Shown: one piece after another, positions 15,401 through 29,172 of the stretch
Position numbering within the stretch: position 1 is the stretch's first letter
Layout: every line of letters starts with the position of its first letter
NCBI RefSeq assembly: GCF_020882245.1
Contig: NC_083600.1
Location: 19,964,001 to 20,028,000 of the forward strand
Length of the DNA stretch: 64,000 bases
Direction: 5' to 3'
Origin: Rhopalosiphum padi
Taxonomy: Eukaryota > Arthropoda > Insecta > Hemiptera > Aphididae
Program-made: the position numbers and the translations under genes
Notes under the pieces: model-generated
Database searches by the model: none
What the model was told of the DNA's origin: nothing
What the model saw: the letters and a program-made list of their open reading frames with translations, nothing else

Positions 15401-18400
15401 AAATAATTAAAATAGACTTGTTTAAAAATGGTTGTTAAATATGTTAATATCTTCGTTTGTTATGCTTAAATAACATATATTAGGTACAACATCATCATAC
15501 GTTTAATTTCAAATCAATTCACATTGATTTTAATAGATTTACATTCAACTTAAGGATCACTCTAATTATTTATAAAAATTAAGCATATTAATAAAAATCA
15601 ACATCGTTGTAAAATAGATATAATATGATCGTTGTACTTGCCGAACATTCAAAATCTAAACATTTTTAGAAATATGACTTTTATACTATATTTATTTTAT
15701 GTGTTGACAATTTACATTTTTTAAATATCAATATTATACTATAAACTCAATATAATTTTTCGTTTTGAAAATTAAATAAAAATCATTATAAACAATTCTT
15801 GTTTTAAAATAATTCGTTTATTACATAATATTTACTGTTTATAAAATATTTTTAAGATATTTACCAAATTAAGTAAAGTATTTTATACTTGAATAATATC
15901 TATGATATTTTTTTTTCTAAAGTATCATATTATTTTTGTCAAATTGAATTTCAATATCCTTGAAATTTCGAAACCAGCACATTTATTCAAGTACGGATAT
16001 ACTCACCGTTTTATTAATGAATATGTTTAGTTAAACAACCCATCAAAATATTATTATAGACAGGGAGATTAGTTTCAGTAGTAATTTAATGATCAATAAA
16101 TATTTGGTTGATACAGTTCGGTACATTTAAACTGCGAAGACACATATCATTAATGTTATTGCTGTTTGTACAAAGCGTTCTAAGGGGAGGTTCTTCTTAA
16201 AGCAGAAGGATGACGAAATCATTAATATCGGCAGATTACTTACAATTAGTAAATAATCTTGAGACAAGTGCACCTCATAGGTATAAAATGCATAGATATT
16301 CTTATTAAACAGGCTGTCTATTTTAAATGTAGTTAGGTACTACAATTATTAATCATTATATTAATACAACTTTTAAAAAAAAATGTTTTTGTACAATTTA
16401 CACTACTTTAGCAAGTACCTTTAGGCTAGTCTATGTCAGAATTTGGTCATTTATTGAACTTAGAATTACTTTCAATAAAAAAAAAAAACGCTTAGAAGAA
16501 TTTTTAATACTTCTTATTTCGCCACGATTATTGTACAGCTTCATATAAGGTTGTTTATACGTAGCCCGTTACAAGAAAAATATGAATTAACGTTAAAAAA
16601 AAAAAATAGAAAAAAAATGTATTTTTCATAGTTAGTCTTCAAAGTTCAAAGTCTGTGTTAAAATTTGATACTTGTATTATATTTTTATGTTTAGCACAAA
16701 TTAATCGTAAATGATAATGTAAGGAATAAGACCTATTACTTTTGGAGATTTAGGTATTAAATATATTTAAAAATGATTAGTTAAAACTAAATTCATATCG
16801 ATGATACGCGTTATTTACAAGTAAGTAATATTTATAATTCTAGGGAACATTATTATATATTTATACAACATCCAATAATATAGTTGATTATTACGAAATT
16901 GAAATTAATATTGATAGGTGTATATTGTTTATTGTGCGTTAGTATATCTATTATGTTCATTTTGCAATGTGCATATTTATAGTACACGATTGTACATGAC
17001 TAAAGTTATGTATATGTTATGTATAATAGTGGTCGCGTACAGTTATTAGTTTTTATAATCATTAATGATACGTACAGTACTTACTAGGCTACTACCTGTA
17101 TAGAATCTGATGAAATGTTAAAATAATAGCATTACAAAAAAATGTAAGACAATTATAAAATCAAAACGATAATTAATTTTGTTATAGTATATTATGTATA
17201 ATATTGTATATGTATTATTAATAATATGCGATGTACTTTGTATCTAGTTAAATTACTCGTTTACTCGGCAGTTAAACATAGGTATACTATACAATCATTC
17301 TATATTTAGATGGGTACTTAAATATAAGAAAAAATATATATATATTGTTCTATTTAACGATATATCTCTTTATTAATAGATTATTATTAATGTAAAATTA
17401 TAATATCATCAAGTCAAGTCGTATAGTTAACCTTGAGAAATATTCCACTATATATGTTTATAAAAATATGTATTATAATTTCTGCTTCATTTTTTAAAAA
17501 GGAATAAGCGCTTGTCGTCACATATTATATATTTCAGTATGTTGCTGGTAACATTAAGGGAAATATTTAATATAATATTGTGTAACTATTAAAAATTATA
17601 TTATACTATTAACAATACTGATTATATATAACTTTCTTTTTATCGAGTTTCGTGCTTAATACTTCCAAACATAGAATATATTATTATTTACAATTTTGTA
17701 GTTTCTATATTTTCCGTAAGAATGTAGGATAATTATAAAATAACTGGAAATTTGATTGTTTATTTAACAAAGTTAAAGTTTGTATTATATTGTTAAATTT
17801 TATTCGTCTATATAATATTATGTCCATGTTTTAATCGAAATGTTACTAATCTTATAATAACAATATTAATTAAAGATTTTACCATGTCAATATTGGACAC
17901 ATTTAAGCTTATTAAATATTAATTAACCATTTCTCAGATAGGTAACTTATATCAGGTATATATTAAATGAGACATGACGTGTACAAAGTAATTTTAAACC
18001 TATTTTGGTCAAACGATTAGCAATGAACCTGTAGATGAAACGTATAAAAAAAACCTAATCAAAATATATATATATATTTATGTATAATATGTATCTACAA
18101 TCTGTGAAACTAAAAAAAATAAGTAAATTTGGTAAGTAATTATAGAAGCTAGTTGATGTGGTAAAAGAGGATACCAGGTATACTTCAGTTTGCTTATTAT
18201 TTATATTTTTGTTCTTTAATTATTTAGATTGTGTGACCAATGTTAAAGCAATGAACAATATATGCATATTTTACTATGGCATCTGCTGATTAAAATTTTA
18301 TTAAGTGATTAAAATAACAAACATCAAAATACATAAATATAAAGTACACAAAATGTATTCTGATTTGTTTGTGCTCGATGAGTGTAGCCAAAATTATTTA

Positions 18401-21400
18401 ATTGCTTTATTTTATTAAATTGCATTATGATAATATATTTTTTTATTACATCAACAGTAGTTTGTTATATTTGCTATTTTTAAATTGTTATATAATCATA
18501 ATAAAATTATGCTCTATATCTAGTGATATTATTATATATTATTTAATATTTTGATTTGTTTTGTACGAGTACTATAATAGCTGGTACCTGCTGATGCTTT
18601 TAAAAAAAATATGCTTTGTACTTTTAATTAAATTCAAAAACACTATATTTAAATGATACAACTATAATAAAGCACGTTATTTAAAAATTATTCAAATGAG
18701 TAAATAATTTTAATTAATTTGTTTGACTTGTGCAAGGATTCAGGAAAAATTAAATATTGTGAAACGACTATAAGTACATATTTTTATAAAATATATTGTA
18801 CAAATATCGGGGTTTAAGTGTTAAAGTAATAAACGCAAGTATAATTTGTGGATTATTATTATTCATAGTTATAACTATATATTATGTTTATTTATTGTTA
18901 TTAAGTTAAAGAACATTTCCAGTAATATGACACCAATATTGAAATATGATGCCAAATGTCTTCAAGGTAGGAACCAAAGAAGAAGTTAATTGGATTTATA
19001 ATGTCAACACGCAACTTGTCTTAGGAAAATTATTAACACCTATTTAAGGATCACTAATTGATCCTATTTTCTATTATGTGTTTTTAAAGTTTTATATAAT
19101 ATATATATATTGTATTAATTTTAATATTTAAGTTTAATAATAGAACAATAATTATAATGCAAATTACTGAATAAATAAGTTATATAATATACCTATCTAT
19201 ATACCTACCTACTATATAACTAATTTAGATGGAAATTGTACAAGAAAAGAATAAGTGTACAAATAAAAAAATTTAAAAGAAGCATCATAAAATTAAAATA
19301 TCATTAAGAGATGATGAATGTATGCTTCGAGTTCATTATACAAAAATGTATTGTAAAAATAAATGTAAGGGAGTGACAGTTGAGCAAAACGTTAGATTTT
19401 GAAGAGGGATAGCAAAGGTTTAAGATATAAAAGGCAGCATATTTCTAAAGAAAAATTAGATTCGCAGTGAAAAATAAATAAAAGTTAGGTAAAAGAATAT
19501 TAAATAGTTTGGTTACTTTACAATAGATATTAATTTCAAACTATTATAAATTGTAATATTTACTATTATAAACAGATTTATAATTTTAAAACGAAATTGC
19601 ACGTCAAAGGTCAAACATCAGTTTTGATATGATTATTCATATTATATTCAATGCATTTAAAAAAATATTCACTCATTAGTCGTTACACTTTAGATTTCTT
19701 AAGTCTCATATAGATACTGATTTCATCAGTAAATTCTAATGCAATGACCTAAAACTTTAGATATCTGTGAATGAAAAATTTATCATTTATTTTAATTTAA
19801 TCTAAAATAGTAATACACTAATATATCAATATAATACTGTGTAAAAACGAACGAAAGGAGGACGCAGTATCCACCAAGGGAAAATACCAATAATATCCTG
19901 TTTTTATTAACATTGTTTTAACAATGCCTTTTTAATGCTTTTGGACGCTAATCAAGCCATAATAGTATTATGTGAATTACATAGGTAATTTTAATAGGTA
20001 GCTGGAGAGACGTTGGAACATAGTTCGTTTGGTTAATCATCGATTTAATTGATGTTTGGTATACAGTTAAATTGAGAATGTTAAAATGAATTTATTTTAT
20101 GATTTTTCAGTATTGTAAACTATTTCGACTGCTGTTTATTAAACGTATTAACCAAGTACAAAATAAAGAATACATTTGATTCATTTACGAGTTATTTTTT
20201 GTGCTTATTTATTATTTCTTCAATGGGGTAAATATATACACAACTTTGGTTATTTTTGCATTTTTACAATTATAATAATTTATAACTGCAGGTTATTTTT
20301 TTGAATTTTTAATTTGCATCTACATAAAAAAAATGTCATGAGCTATAAGATATATAAATATCTTATAATTTCTAGATTACCTCGCTTTAGATATTTAAAA
20401 AATTAATATATAAATTGTCAGCTTATACAATTTTTCAGGTACTCAATATGCGTCTAAATCCACATTATATTCAAAAATATTTATTTTGTTGATTTTACAA
20501 ATAAATTATGATGAAAAAATTCTATAATTAACTGCTAAGTTAATTAAAAGTTTACATATTTTTTCAGTATTATGTCATTATTAAACTAAAATAAGAAAAA
20601 AAATATATTAATACAATTTAATTTTTCTTAAATGCAAAATAGTATTGAAATTATTTAGGTAGGTCTTAAAAGTAAAAAGAAGAATATTTTTATTAGTAAA
20701 ATACTTATCATTTTTTCTTGTAACTTTGTAATTGTTGAAACACGTTTATATTGAATAATTATAGTTCACATAACTTAAGAGTTAAAAATAACTTTAGGAA
20801 ACTACGTGATAGAAAATATAACTTTTATCGCGAAACTTGAATTTTAATATTTAAATTTTTATTAATTTATACCAGTCTTATAATACATAATACGACAGGG
20901 CAAAGAAATCTCCAAATGGTGGGCAGAGAAGTATTACGTTATGTGTACTTATATATTATGTTATACCACTTATACCCAAGTAAATGTTTACTTGGTACCT
21001 TTAATCTACCTTAATGTCTATTAATCACACTAGAAAAAAATATATAACAGGCTATAAAAAAAGGAATCTAATTAAATGATAATAAACTATAGTTTAAACT
21101 AAAAATCAAAAATATATCCTAGCGATTTTTCCGTTTAGGGTATCATTATTATTATTATTTTTTTAATATGAATTGTGAATTACTCAATAATAATCAAAAA
21201 TGTATATCTAGCAGTAATTATTACTTAGCCTATGTGTCGTACCTGTTTTTTTATTTATTATTTAATTAGTATTATATTTATTTCAACCTAATTTTAAATG
21301 TAAACTTGTAAATATATATTAGACTCTACTTTTATCTCAAGCATTGCTTATAGGAAGTAAATATCATAATTTATATTACTCTGTAATATTGAATGTTTTG

Positions 21401-21570
21401 ATGTTTCTTAAATAAATAAATAAAACAATAAAGTCACACGACTGTAATTATATTTAAATACTAGCGTTAATTTACAAACCATTTTGAAAACAACTAGCGA
21501 ACTGTTCTTAGCTGATATAGGTACCCGGTCTGGATTTCAAGATTATTACAAAAACTACGATTCACCACAA
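12481..21570. other. Gene-poor AT-rich DNA
   Basis: Nothing beyond A/T runs and short low-complexity stretches could be supported. It may be intergenic or a large intron of a gene whose exons are not recognisable here. Confidence 0.55.
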
Positions 21571-21779
21571 AACCCGACATCGATAGATTTTCGAGATCAC
21601 GAACGAGTTTACGGTCGCCAAGCTACGGTTAGTTGTGGCACGTCGTGGTAGACCGTGTAGAATGATCGGTCACGGACAGCGTCGTCTTAAGATTGAACTT
21701 CAAAAACGTGCGACGACGCTATGACTGACGAGGGTGCGCGATGCGCTGGACGGACTAGCTTTGCGCACGCCCGCTATAG
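21571..21779. promoter_or_regulatory. Second CpG-rich island
   Basis: Dense CpG (ACGTGCGACGACGC, GCGCGATGCGCTGGACGG) lies just left of a purine/pyrimidine-skewed open frame on the minus strand. It could be a promoter, or the 3' part of a minus-strand exon. No TATA box or unambiguous start was seen. Confidence 0.3.
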
Positions 21780-21914
21780 TCACATGCCCATCTCCTCCTC
21801 TTGATTTTCCTTCACCTCCTGTTCCTCCATACCATCTTCCGCTCTGTCACCTTCTCCATATCTAGTGTTTTGTGCCCTTACTCCTCCTTTGTTGGAACCA
21901 CTGTCGTCATATTC
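21780..21914 (-). CDS. Possible terminal exon, acidic C-terminus of an unknown protein
   Basis: After an acceptor-like CCTGTATTAG, 44 codons stay open to TGA at 21782-21780. They start EYDDSGSNKGGVRAQ and end in the Glu-rich VKENQEEEMGM. The block is far more G+C-rich than its flanks. A minus-strand frame at about 22.43-22.54 kb, ending in KTME before GTATCG, would join in phase, but its acceptor is weak. No family is recognised. A purine-rich strand alone can produce such an Asp/Glu/Lys/Gly-rich frame, so this is a weak call. Confidence 0.22.
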   Translation of the reverse strand, partial: EYDDSGSNKGGVRAQNTRYGEGDRAEDGMEEQEVKENQEEEMGM

Positions 21915-22974
21915 CTAATACAGGTTGATAATGTCAAAATTAATTCTGAAACGTTTTAATACTATTTTATTTCTGCGTGTTATACAAACCTATAGGCCTA
22001 TAGGCAGTGTTCAAAAAGCTCAACTGAAAATATAATTAGTTCACGTTTAAGGTTCAATACCTAAAAAATTAACGAGTTTATTTGATGGTTCATTTAATTT
22101 TTATTATTTTATATATCTATAAATAACACGTCAAGTACTTATGCAGATAATAACTAAATCTTATATAATTATAAAATATACAATGTTAGATTATTATACA
22201 TCCAATATAATCATTATAAGGGTAGTGAGATACAAAATGTATCAAAATTAAATAGCCATGTTAAAATATACAATTTAATACATCATCACTGCGATTTACT
22301 TTTCAATTACGAGGTACGCTCGACATACTTATAGTAAGCAACTTTTCACCTTTTTATAATAATAAAAAAAAAATCTTAAATATAGTATGAAGTATAGTAT
22401 ACATTTTGTCGATACCTCCATTGTTTTGATCGTGTTTTCGTTGTTTTTGAGATAAAAGTGAGTGAAATTTGTAAAATATGACCATAGACGTTCTATCCAA
22501 ACATTGCAAATGGTATCGGTAATAATAGCCATCATTGAAACTAGGGTCAAGAGACGGCATCATTAGAGAGTCCGCTGACCTACTCAACAAAAGTGGGGCA
22601 GAATATATTTAATTTCGAACATAATACATACGTATAATATTAACTAAAATGAAAGATATACTACACCTCTGAAGACAGTTTTTCTAGTAGATAAAAATGA
22701 TCAGTTTATAAATTTTAAGGAAGGTATCTGTTAGAAAATTCGATTTGTTGATTCTAGTTGCGGTAGTTTTGAGATATAAAAATCAAAAGTTATAAAATAA
22801 TCCAAAATTAAAAAAAAGTAGGCAAGTGGGTACTGCTTTGCTGTACATTAGATGTTGAGTTGATCACTGTAACGGATGTGTTAAATTTGAATTAAGTGAT
22901 ACATCATTTTATACGATTCTGGGAGGAAACGATCTGTTAGTAGGATTTTAAATTAAATTCTTAAGAATTTTTAT

Positions 22975-23215
22975 CAAGTAATATATTTTTTGTTGGGTTT
23001 ATAGAAAATAAAACTGAAAAAAAATTGAAAATGTCTATAAATAGCCTAAAACCCGTCAAAATATTTTGAAAATGTGTAGAAACGCTAATATAAACATTTT
23101 TTAAGATTTCAAGTATCTAAGTTTATTGGTTTTTAAGTTAAAAAAAAAACGAAATTGATTTTGCAAAAACTGGTTTTTCGTAAAAATCCCCGATTTTCCT
23201 TAACTTATTGTTTGT
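22975..23215 (-). repeat. Reverse copy of the dispersed repeat at 10.24 kb (inner part)
   Basis: Read on the minus strand it contains ATACTTGAAATCTTAAAAAA, ATGTTTATATTAGCG, TTTCAAAATATTTTGACG and GGCTATTTATAGAC in the same order as at 10.44-10.60 kb. Confidence 0.6.
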
Positions 23216-23415
23216 TTTTCTCATTTATTATGAAAAATATTGCAATTTTTCAATGTTGATCTTCTCTAATTACGAACTAGATCAAATTATCTGTCTAAAA
23301 CTACTGCCAAAATTGAAAGCTTAAGCATTTTATTGATTATTTATTGTGTACATATAAAAACACACACACACATGTATAATTAATTTAATCAAAACATTCA
23401 TAGCTCCGCTTAGAA

Positions 23416-23419
<4 letters not shown>

Positions 23420-23454
<35 letters not shown>
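23420..23454. repeat. (TA)n microsatellite
   Basis: Uninterrupted TA run of about 35 bp. Confidence 0.95.
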
Positions 23455-23457
<3 letters not shown>

Positions 23458-26400
23458 CAATAGTTTGTTAAAACTTTAATATTATTATTAAAATAATTAT
23501 TTTATAACCTTGGCGGTTATACCATTAAGTTAGACTGTCCTCAAACAAAATCGTTTTTCATTGTGTATACAAAGATTTATCATTGAATTCAAGTTTAACA
23601 CATCCATTACAGTGACCTACTCAATAATAAGGTACACTCCTCAACACTTGTATTTTATAGTAGAGTGGTTACCTACTTGACGGCTTTTAACATACATATA
23701 TGTTATTCGGTTAGATACAACTTTTTTTTGACTGATTGCGTGTGGCCTATTTTGTATTCTAGGTTGATCTTAAAAGGCTAAAAACCAATATATAACTAAG
23801 TACACTTTATAAAAAGCAAAAAAAAACGGACCCATCAAATCTGGGTATAATTTATTTTTGGAAGGGCTTGCAAAGGAGAAAGTATCAAATAGGATTCTTT
23901 ACGTTTTATTTTTAAAAATTAAAATTAAGTTTGAAAAATCAGTTCATAGTAGTTAACCTTAGTTAAAATCGAGTTTTGTGAAAAGTCGTAAATATCATAT
24001 TACCTATTATTGTCTGTAGTCTTAAAACTTTAGGAATATATCACGAATGGTTACGAAATGCATTATAAACAGTATATGAATAACACCTATTTAATAAAAA
24101 TTGACTTAATGCAATGCTGAAAATGTTAAACAAATTGAAAAAAATATCTTAAAATTGTTTTCAATAAATCTAAATATAAATTTCTATTTTATTTTTGATT
24201 TTATGTTTTGTACACTAATTTATATTGTTTTCAATTCCTTTGTATATAATACGCCGCTTTGTTTATACATGATGGTTTCCGGCTGATTGAGTGCTTTAGA
24301 TATTCTTATTCTCTATGATAATTAATATACATAACAATTGTAAAATACATGAAAATGTTGCTTAAAATAAAATAAAAATCCTTTTAAAATAACAAAATGT
24401 GCAAAATAAACTTTCAGTTTTAGATTTTTTAACGTAGGTATATATAAACAATTTTTTCACAAAGAAATAGTTTTTCGTTCTTTTATTTTACACAGATTCA
24501 AAAAAATATACCCACTTGTCCAACAATGTATTATATCATAATTATTATTATAACAACATTTTTTAAATTTTTTCCTTTACTTCGCGTCGTATTAAAGGAG
24601 TATAGCATGTCATGATACAAACCGTAACAACGGTATGCTGTAGGAGCCGTCGACGGTAGTTTTAGTTCATGGATTTTTACTTTAATACAGTGGGTCAATA
24701 ATTTAGTTTTATTCAATGCATTTAATAATAAAGTAGATAATTTATTTTAAAAAATAATTTAAAATTGTAAATCAATTACCACAAGAGGCCTGGAATAAAG
24801 AATCCCCATAGTAAATATATAAACAGTATATAGAATTTAAACTTAAATACAATATAATAAAATACAGATTTTATTCATATTATATTATATTATAATGCTT
24901 ATTAATTCTAACTTATCGTCAATAAAATATATAGAAAAAAAATTACAACAGATTTTGATAAATGGTGATGAAAATTCAATAGTTGTTATGAAGCAAAATT
25001 GGATATAAGTAGAAGACAATTAAATATTTGTTACCATTCACATGTATCCAGCCAGGTACAAGGTACACAGTATTTTAATCTGAAATTATTCCAATAATAA
25101 CTTGAAATACAATTATACATTTATAATTTAAAATTTGATTGCAATCATTTGTCAATGGTGGATGATTTAACTCAACTAATTGACTGTGTAGTGCGTTTAA
25201 ATATAATTATAACAATAACATATTTACGATTCTATCTAAAAAAAAAAAAAAATTCAAACTATGTTTTGAGTTTGAAAATATACTTCACCTCAAGTATTAT
25301 ACGAGTACACACTACACGATCACCTAAAACTGTATTTGAATCAAACAGTTTTTCAGCACCTAATCTGCCGTAATCTCATTAGTTTATGATTTTGTTATGA
25401 GTACTGTGTATACATATAGTCTTTAAATATAAAATCGAGTTTACATTTTAAAAATATTCTTAAAATTTTATAAATTATTGATTTGTATTTAATTATCTAT
25501 TTATCTACTATGTTTATTGTTTAATATTTACTCAGTGCTTATTATCTATAAAATAATATTTGTGTTTAGAGGAATAGTTATTTACATTCTAATCAATGGT
25601 TCATAACAGCTATTATTAATACATTATTATAATCCATAATGTAAAAGTATAAAGTCGGAGAAATGATCACACGAATGTTATCGAAAACATTTACTCAGTT
25701 ATTAATGTATTATATTATTAAATATTAATATACAATATGTCAATTTATAATATTATTGATTATAAAAACTAGTATTTATATTTTATAATCAATGATATAA
25801 TATATATACACATAATTATGTAATATCAAAGATAATATAACAACATTACTTATACGTAGTAACTGTGATTTTAAGATTATCGTTGAATAGATGTAAGCTT
25901 ATTGCATTTATCGATTATTATAGTGGAAGAAGGTAAGAAAACCTAATTAGAGAAGAACCCCATTAACTGTTTGTGGAGAAACAATTATTTTACTATTAGA
26001 ATTTTATTTTTTATACATAAGTTGACATTTTTTAAAAGATGATAAATTAAATTAAATTTTCAAATATTTGGTATAAAAGAATATATTTATGACTTTATAA
26101 CTACAAATAATTTGTAAATCTAAAAGACTTTTCAATTTTTTCAATTTTCTTACTCAACAAATTATAAAAAAAAATTGTCACTATAATTTTTTTTTTTTTT
26201 TTATAATTGAGATAAAAATTAACTAATAAGGAGCTTTGTATTAAACTTTCAAGCATTTTATGCAGTGATAAACGTTTAATCGAAAATTAAAGAAAAACAT
26301 TTTTAAAAAAATCAAAATTTTCTCATACCTATAAATCGCTCAATAAGGTTCAAAATATTTTGAAATTGTATTTTCAAGTATGTAGGTACGGCTATTTGTT

Positions 26401-28059
26401 TTTGAGTTATGGAAAAAAAAATTGATTTTGTCAAAGATTGTTATTGTGTAAAAACCATTTCTTTCCTTATTTTTAAGAAAAGCACCGAGAATTTTTAATT
26501 TTGACCTATTTAAAATACATACATTTTACAATCATATAAATATTTTATATTTTTATATTTGTTATTTTTAATTTTATAAAATATTTATAACTAAGTAAGT
26601 TTACCATTAATGTTATAAATGTTTACATTTTGATAAATCGTTGAGGAATTGTGCATTCAATTTTCGAACTTTTTTAAAATACAAAAACGTCATGTACTTA
26701 TGTATAGCCAAATAAACAATATAAAATAGTACATTTTACTATTTTAGTGTCATAAATATAGCTCTAAAATATGGAAAATATTTTTAAAATATTATTTTTC
26801 CAATAAAATCCTAATATAATGTTATAAAAATATTTTTTGGAAATGTTAAGTGTATAAATATTTGTTTTTGAATAACAAAAAACCAAATCGATTTAAGATA
26901 TTATGATAAACATGTAAATACAGTAGGTATATAGGTGTTCGAGTATATTTTTACAACACCATGGCTTACAATTGAAATTATTCATTAAACCAAAACTACA
27001 TTAAGTTATTTTTGAACATATTTAGTTATTTAGTTTACTTTGGAAGCATTATATTATAATTTTATGTAATTGCTAATCCAATAGTTATGAGAAAATTACT
27101 TTTGTCAATTGTAGTTTATTTCTATCACAACAATTTCATATAAGATTCTTTTAATTTCCTTTGACTTAAACACTAATGCGATAACTAATTAAAATTGATA
27201 ATTTGTATTTACTATAGGAACATTGATAATTTACCTTAAAAAAATTTTATCAACCTAATAGGCTTTTGGATTTTAATAGTTGTTTGCTATCACCTGACTA
27301 ATAAACAAAATCTTATCTTATTTCTATACTAAATAATAAACATTAATGTTCAAACGTTGTATAATTCTTAAAGTTAAATGATTTCTAATAATAATTGAAT
27401 ACTTGCATAAGACTGTAGATTACTAAATTCAAACTATTTATTTGTGATTTTAATTCGAACAAAATGTATTATAAAAAAGCATTGTTCATTAATGAATTTT
27501 ATTTAAGGCATTTTATTTTAAGTATAATGGTAAATATCGGTTATGCTTTGTTAAACTAAAATAAATATTATCGCGTCACGTATAATATTCGATGAGAGTA
27601 TTTGAAAGTATATCAACTCTTGTTTGAACAATAGTGTATACAAAGTATTACCCTAATACGAGAACGACAATTTTTTTTCATTAAAAGTTTTTTCATCGTG
27701 GCAATTATTATTTTAATATAAATTTAGTATTTCAAAATTAAAAAATACCAAATATATTATTTAAGTTTGAATTGAATAATCAAAATACACGAATTCAAAT
27801 GTTATGAAATGTATTTAAAAATATTCTTTACATTGTAATTTTTGTAGATACATATAAACATATTTTAAATGTATTCATATACGCATGCAGGGATACTATA
27901 TATGTCTAAATAGTATACTTAATATATCTAAATATACAAATCATTATCATTTTTTTTACATAAAATAATAAAAAATTAATGATGCTGTATAATAGAAAAT
28001 TTTGCGAGTATAGAGTTTGATTTGGTGTGAGTACCTATATCTATGGTGTAAATATTATA
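23455..28059. other. Gene-poor AT-rich DNA with fragments of dispersed repeats
   Basis: A segment near 26.25-26.48 kb loosely resembles the inner part of the dispersed repeat at 10.24 kb. A hairpin-forming pair lies at about 25.75-25.80 kb (ATTGATTATAAAA and its inverse). No gene was seen. Confidence 0.5.
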
Positions 28060-28066
28060 GCGGAGT

Positions 28067-28290
28067 AAATAGGCGTAGCCAGAACTTTTTTATGGTGGGG
28101 GGGCTAAATACTTTTAACTTGAATTATTGAAAATAAACAACAACAAAACAAAAATATTGATAGCATATTAACGTTGATTTGTCGTTAATGTATTTACTAA
28201 AATATACTAAATATTTCAAAACAATATCAAAAATACAGCCAATGGGGTGGGGGGGTGAGGGGTATAGCCCCTCACTTATCTACGCCACTG
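28067..28290. mobile_element. hAT-like MITE
   Basis: The right end reads inward as CAGTGGCGTAGATAAG, and the left end has a matching TAGGCGTAGCC. GCGGAGT occurs on both sides (28060-28066, 28291-28297). The internal GGTGGGGGGG blocks are typical of this insert class. The left tip is eroded. Confidence 0.6.
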
Positions 28291-28462
28291 GCGGAGTGTA
28301 ACTAAAAGGTTAGTTAAATTTTAAAGTTAGATACATGGAACATAGTTATAAATATGGATATGAAACAAAATTGACTTTTTTGATAAATTGTTTGCTATTT
28401 TATTTGAAATTTGGACGTGATCTGGAATTTTTTTACCGAAGCTTGTGAATTATTAGGTAAAC

Positions 28463-28580
28463 GGAAAAAAAGTCCCTGGAAAAAAAGTCTCGGAAAAAAA
28501 ATCCCCGGTGAAAAAGTCCCCGGTAAAAAAGTCCCCGGTAAAAAAGTCCCACGGAAAAAAAGTCTCCGGAAAAAAAGACT
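28463..28580 (+). repeat. Minisatellite of about 15-bp AAAAAAGTCCCCGGT units
   Basis: About eight imperfect units of the form aaaaaagtcCCxGG run in tandem. They create a spurious Lys/Pro-rich ORF. A short inverted match at 29127-29155 shows that the array belongs to the terminal repeat of the enclosing MITE. Confidence 0.8.
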
Positions 28581-28739
28581 CCAAATTAATATTTGATTTA
28601 AATTCAGTCTTTTATCATATAGGTATTTGGTATTTATAATCTATATAGATAGGTACATTATAGCCTATTGGTTACATACATGTTAAATATTTTGTTGAAG
28701 ATAATTAACAAACAACTAAATTAAATAGGTACAACATAA

Positions 28740-28948
28740 TAAAATAATTAAAAATTTAATAAAATATGTCTTATAATATTATTTAAAAAATATAAAAAGC
28801 ATTTATTTAGATATAATATACCCCTCGTAAAATAATTATAAATTTAATAGAATATGTCTTATAATATTATTTAAAAAATATAAAAATGTATTTATTTAGA
28901 TATAATATACCCCTCATAAAATAATTAAAAATTTAATAAAATGATCTT
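28740..28948. repeat. Tandem duplication, about 88-bp unit, 2.2 copies
   Basis: Units begin AAAATAATTA at 28740, 28829 and 28918 and contain TATGTCTTATAATATTATTT and a TATACCCCTC mark. It lies inside the minisatellite-ended MITE. Confidence 0.8.
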
Positions 28949-29172
28949 TTTCTTTTAAATTATTACGTATGATAGGTATACCTGTATATGGTACTACGTG
29001 TAACTGCCAAACTATAGATTTTGTCAATTGTCATGTACTATCTACAGATAAGATTTGTCTACCCAATTTATTTTATAAATAAAATAACAAATATAATGGA
29101 AATATCGTTTTATTTATACTGCAACGGGAGACTTTTTTTCCAGGGACTTTTTTTCCTAATATCGAATTATTA

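Larger units (their letters stand above)
28456..29163. mobile_element. 708-bp MITE with minisatellite ends and 9-bp target duplication
   Basis: GAATTATTA repeats lie at 28447-28455 and 29164-29172. Both ends carry inverted GGAAAAAAAGTCCCTGG-type sequence. The left end expands into a tandem array of about 15-bp units (28463-28580), and the left tip reads GGTAAACGG, identical to the tip of the element at 42750. Confidence 0.7.

Noticed and set aside
28411..28596. 61-codon Lys/Pro-rich ORF
   Set aside because: It is a translation of the 15-bp minisatellite array.
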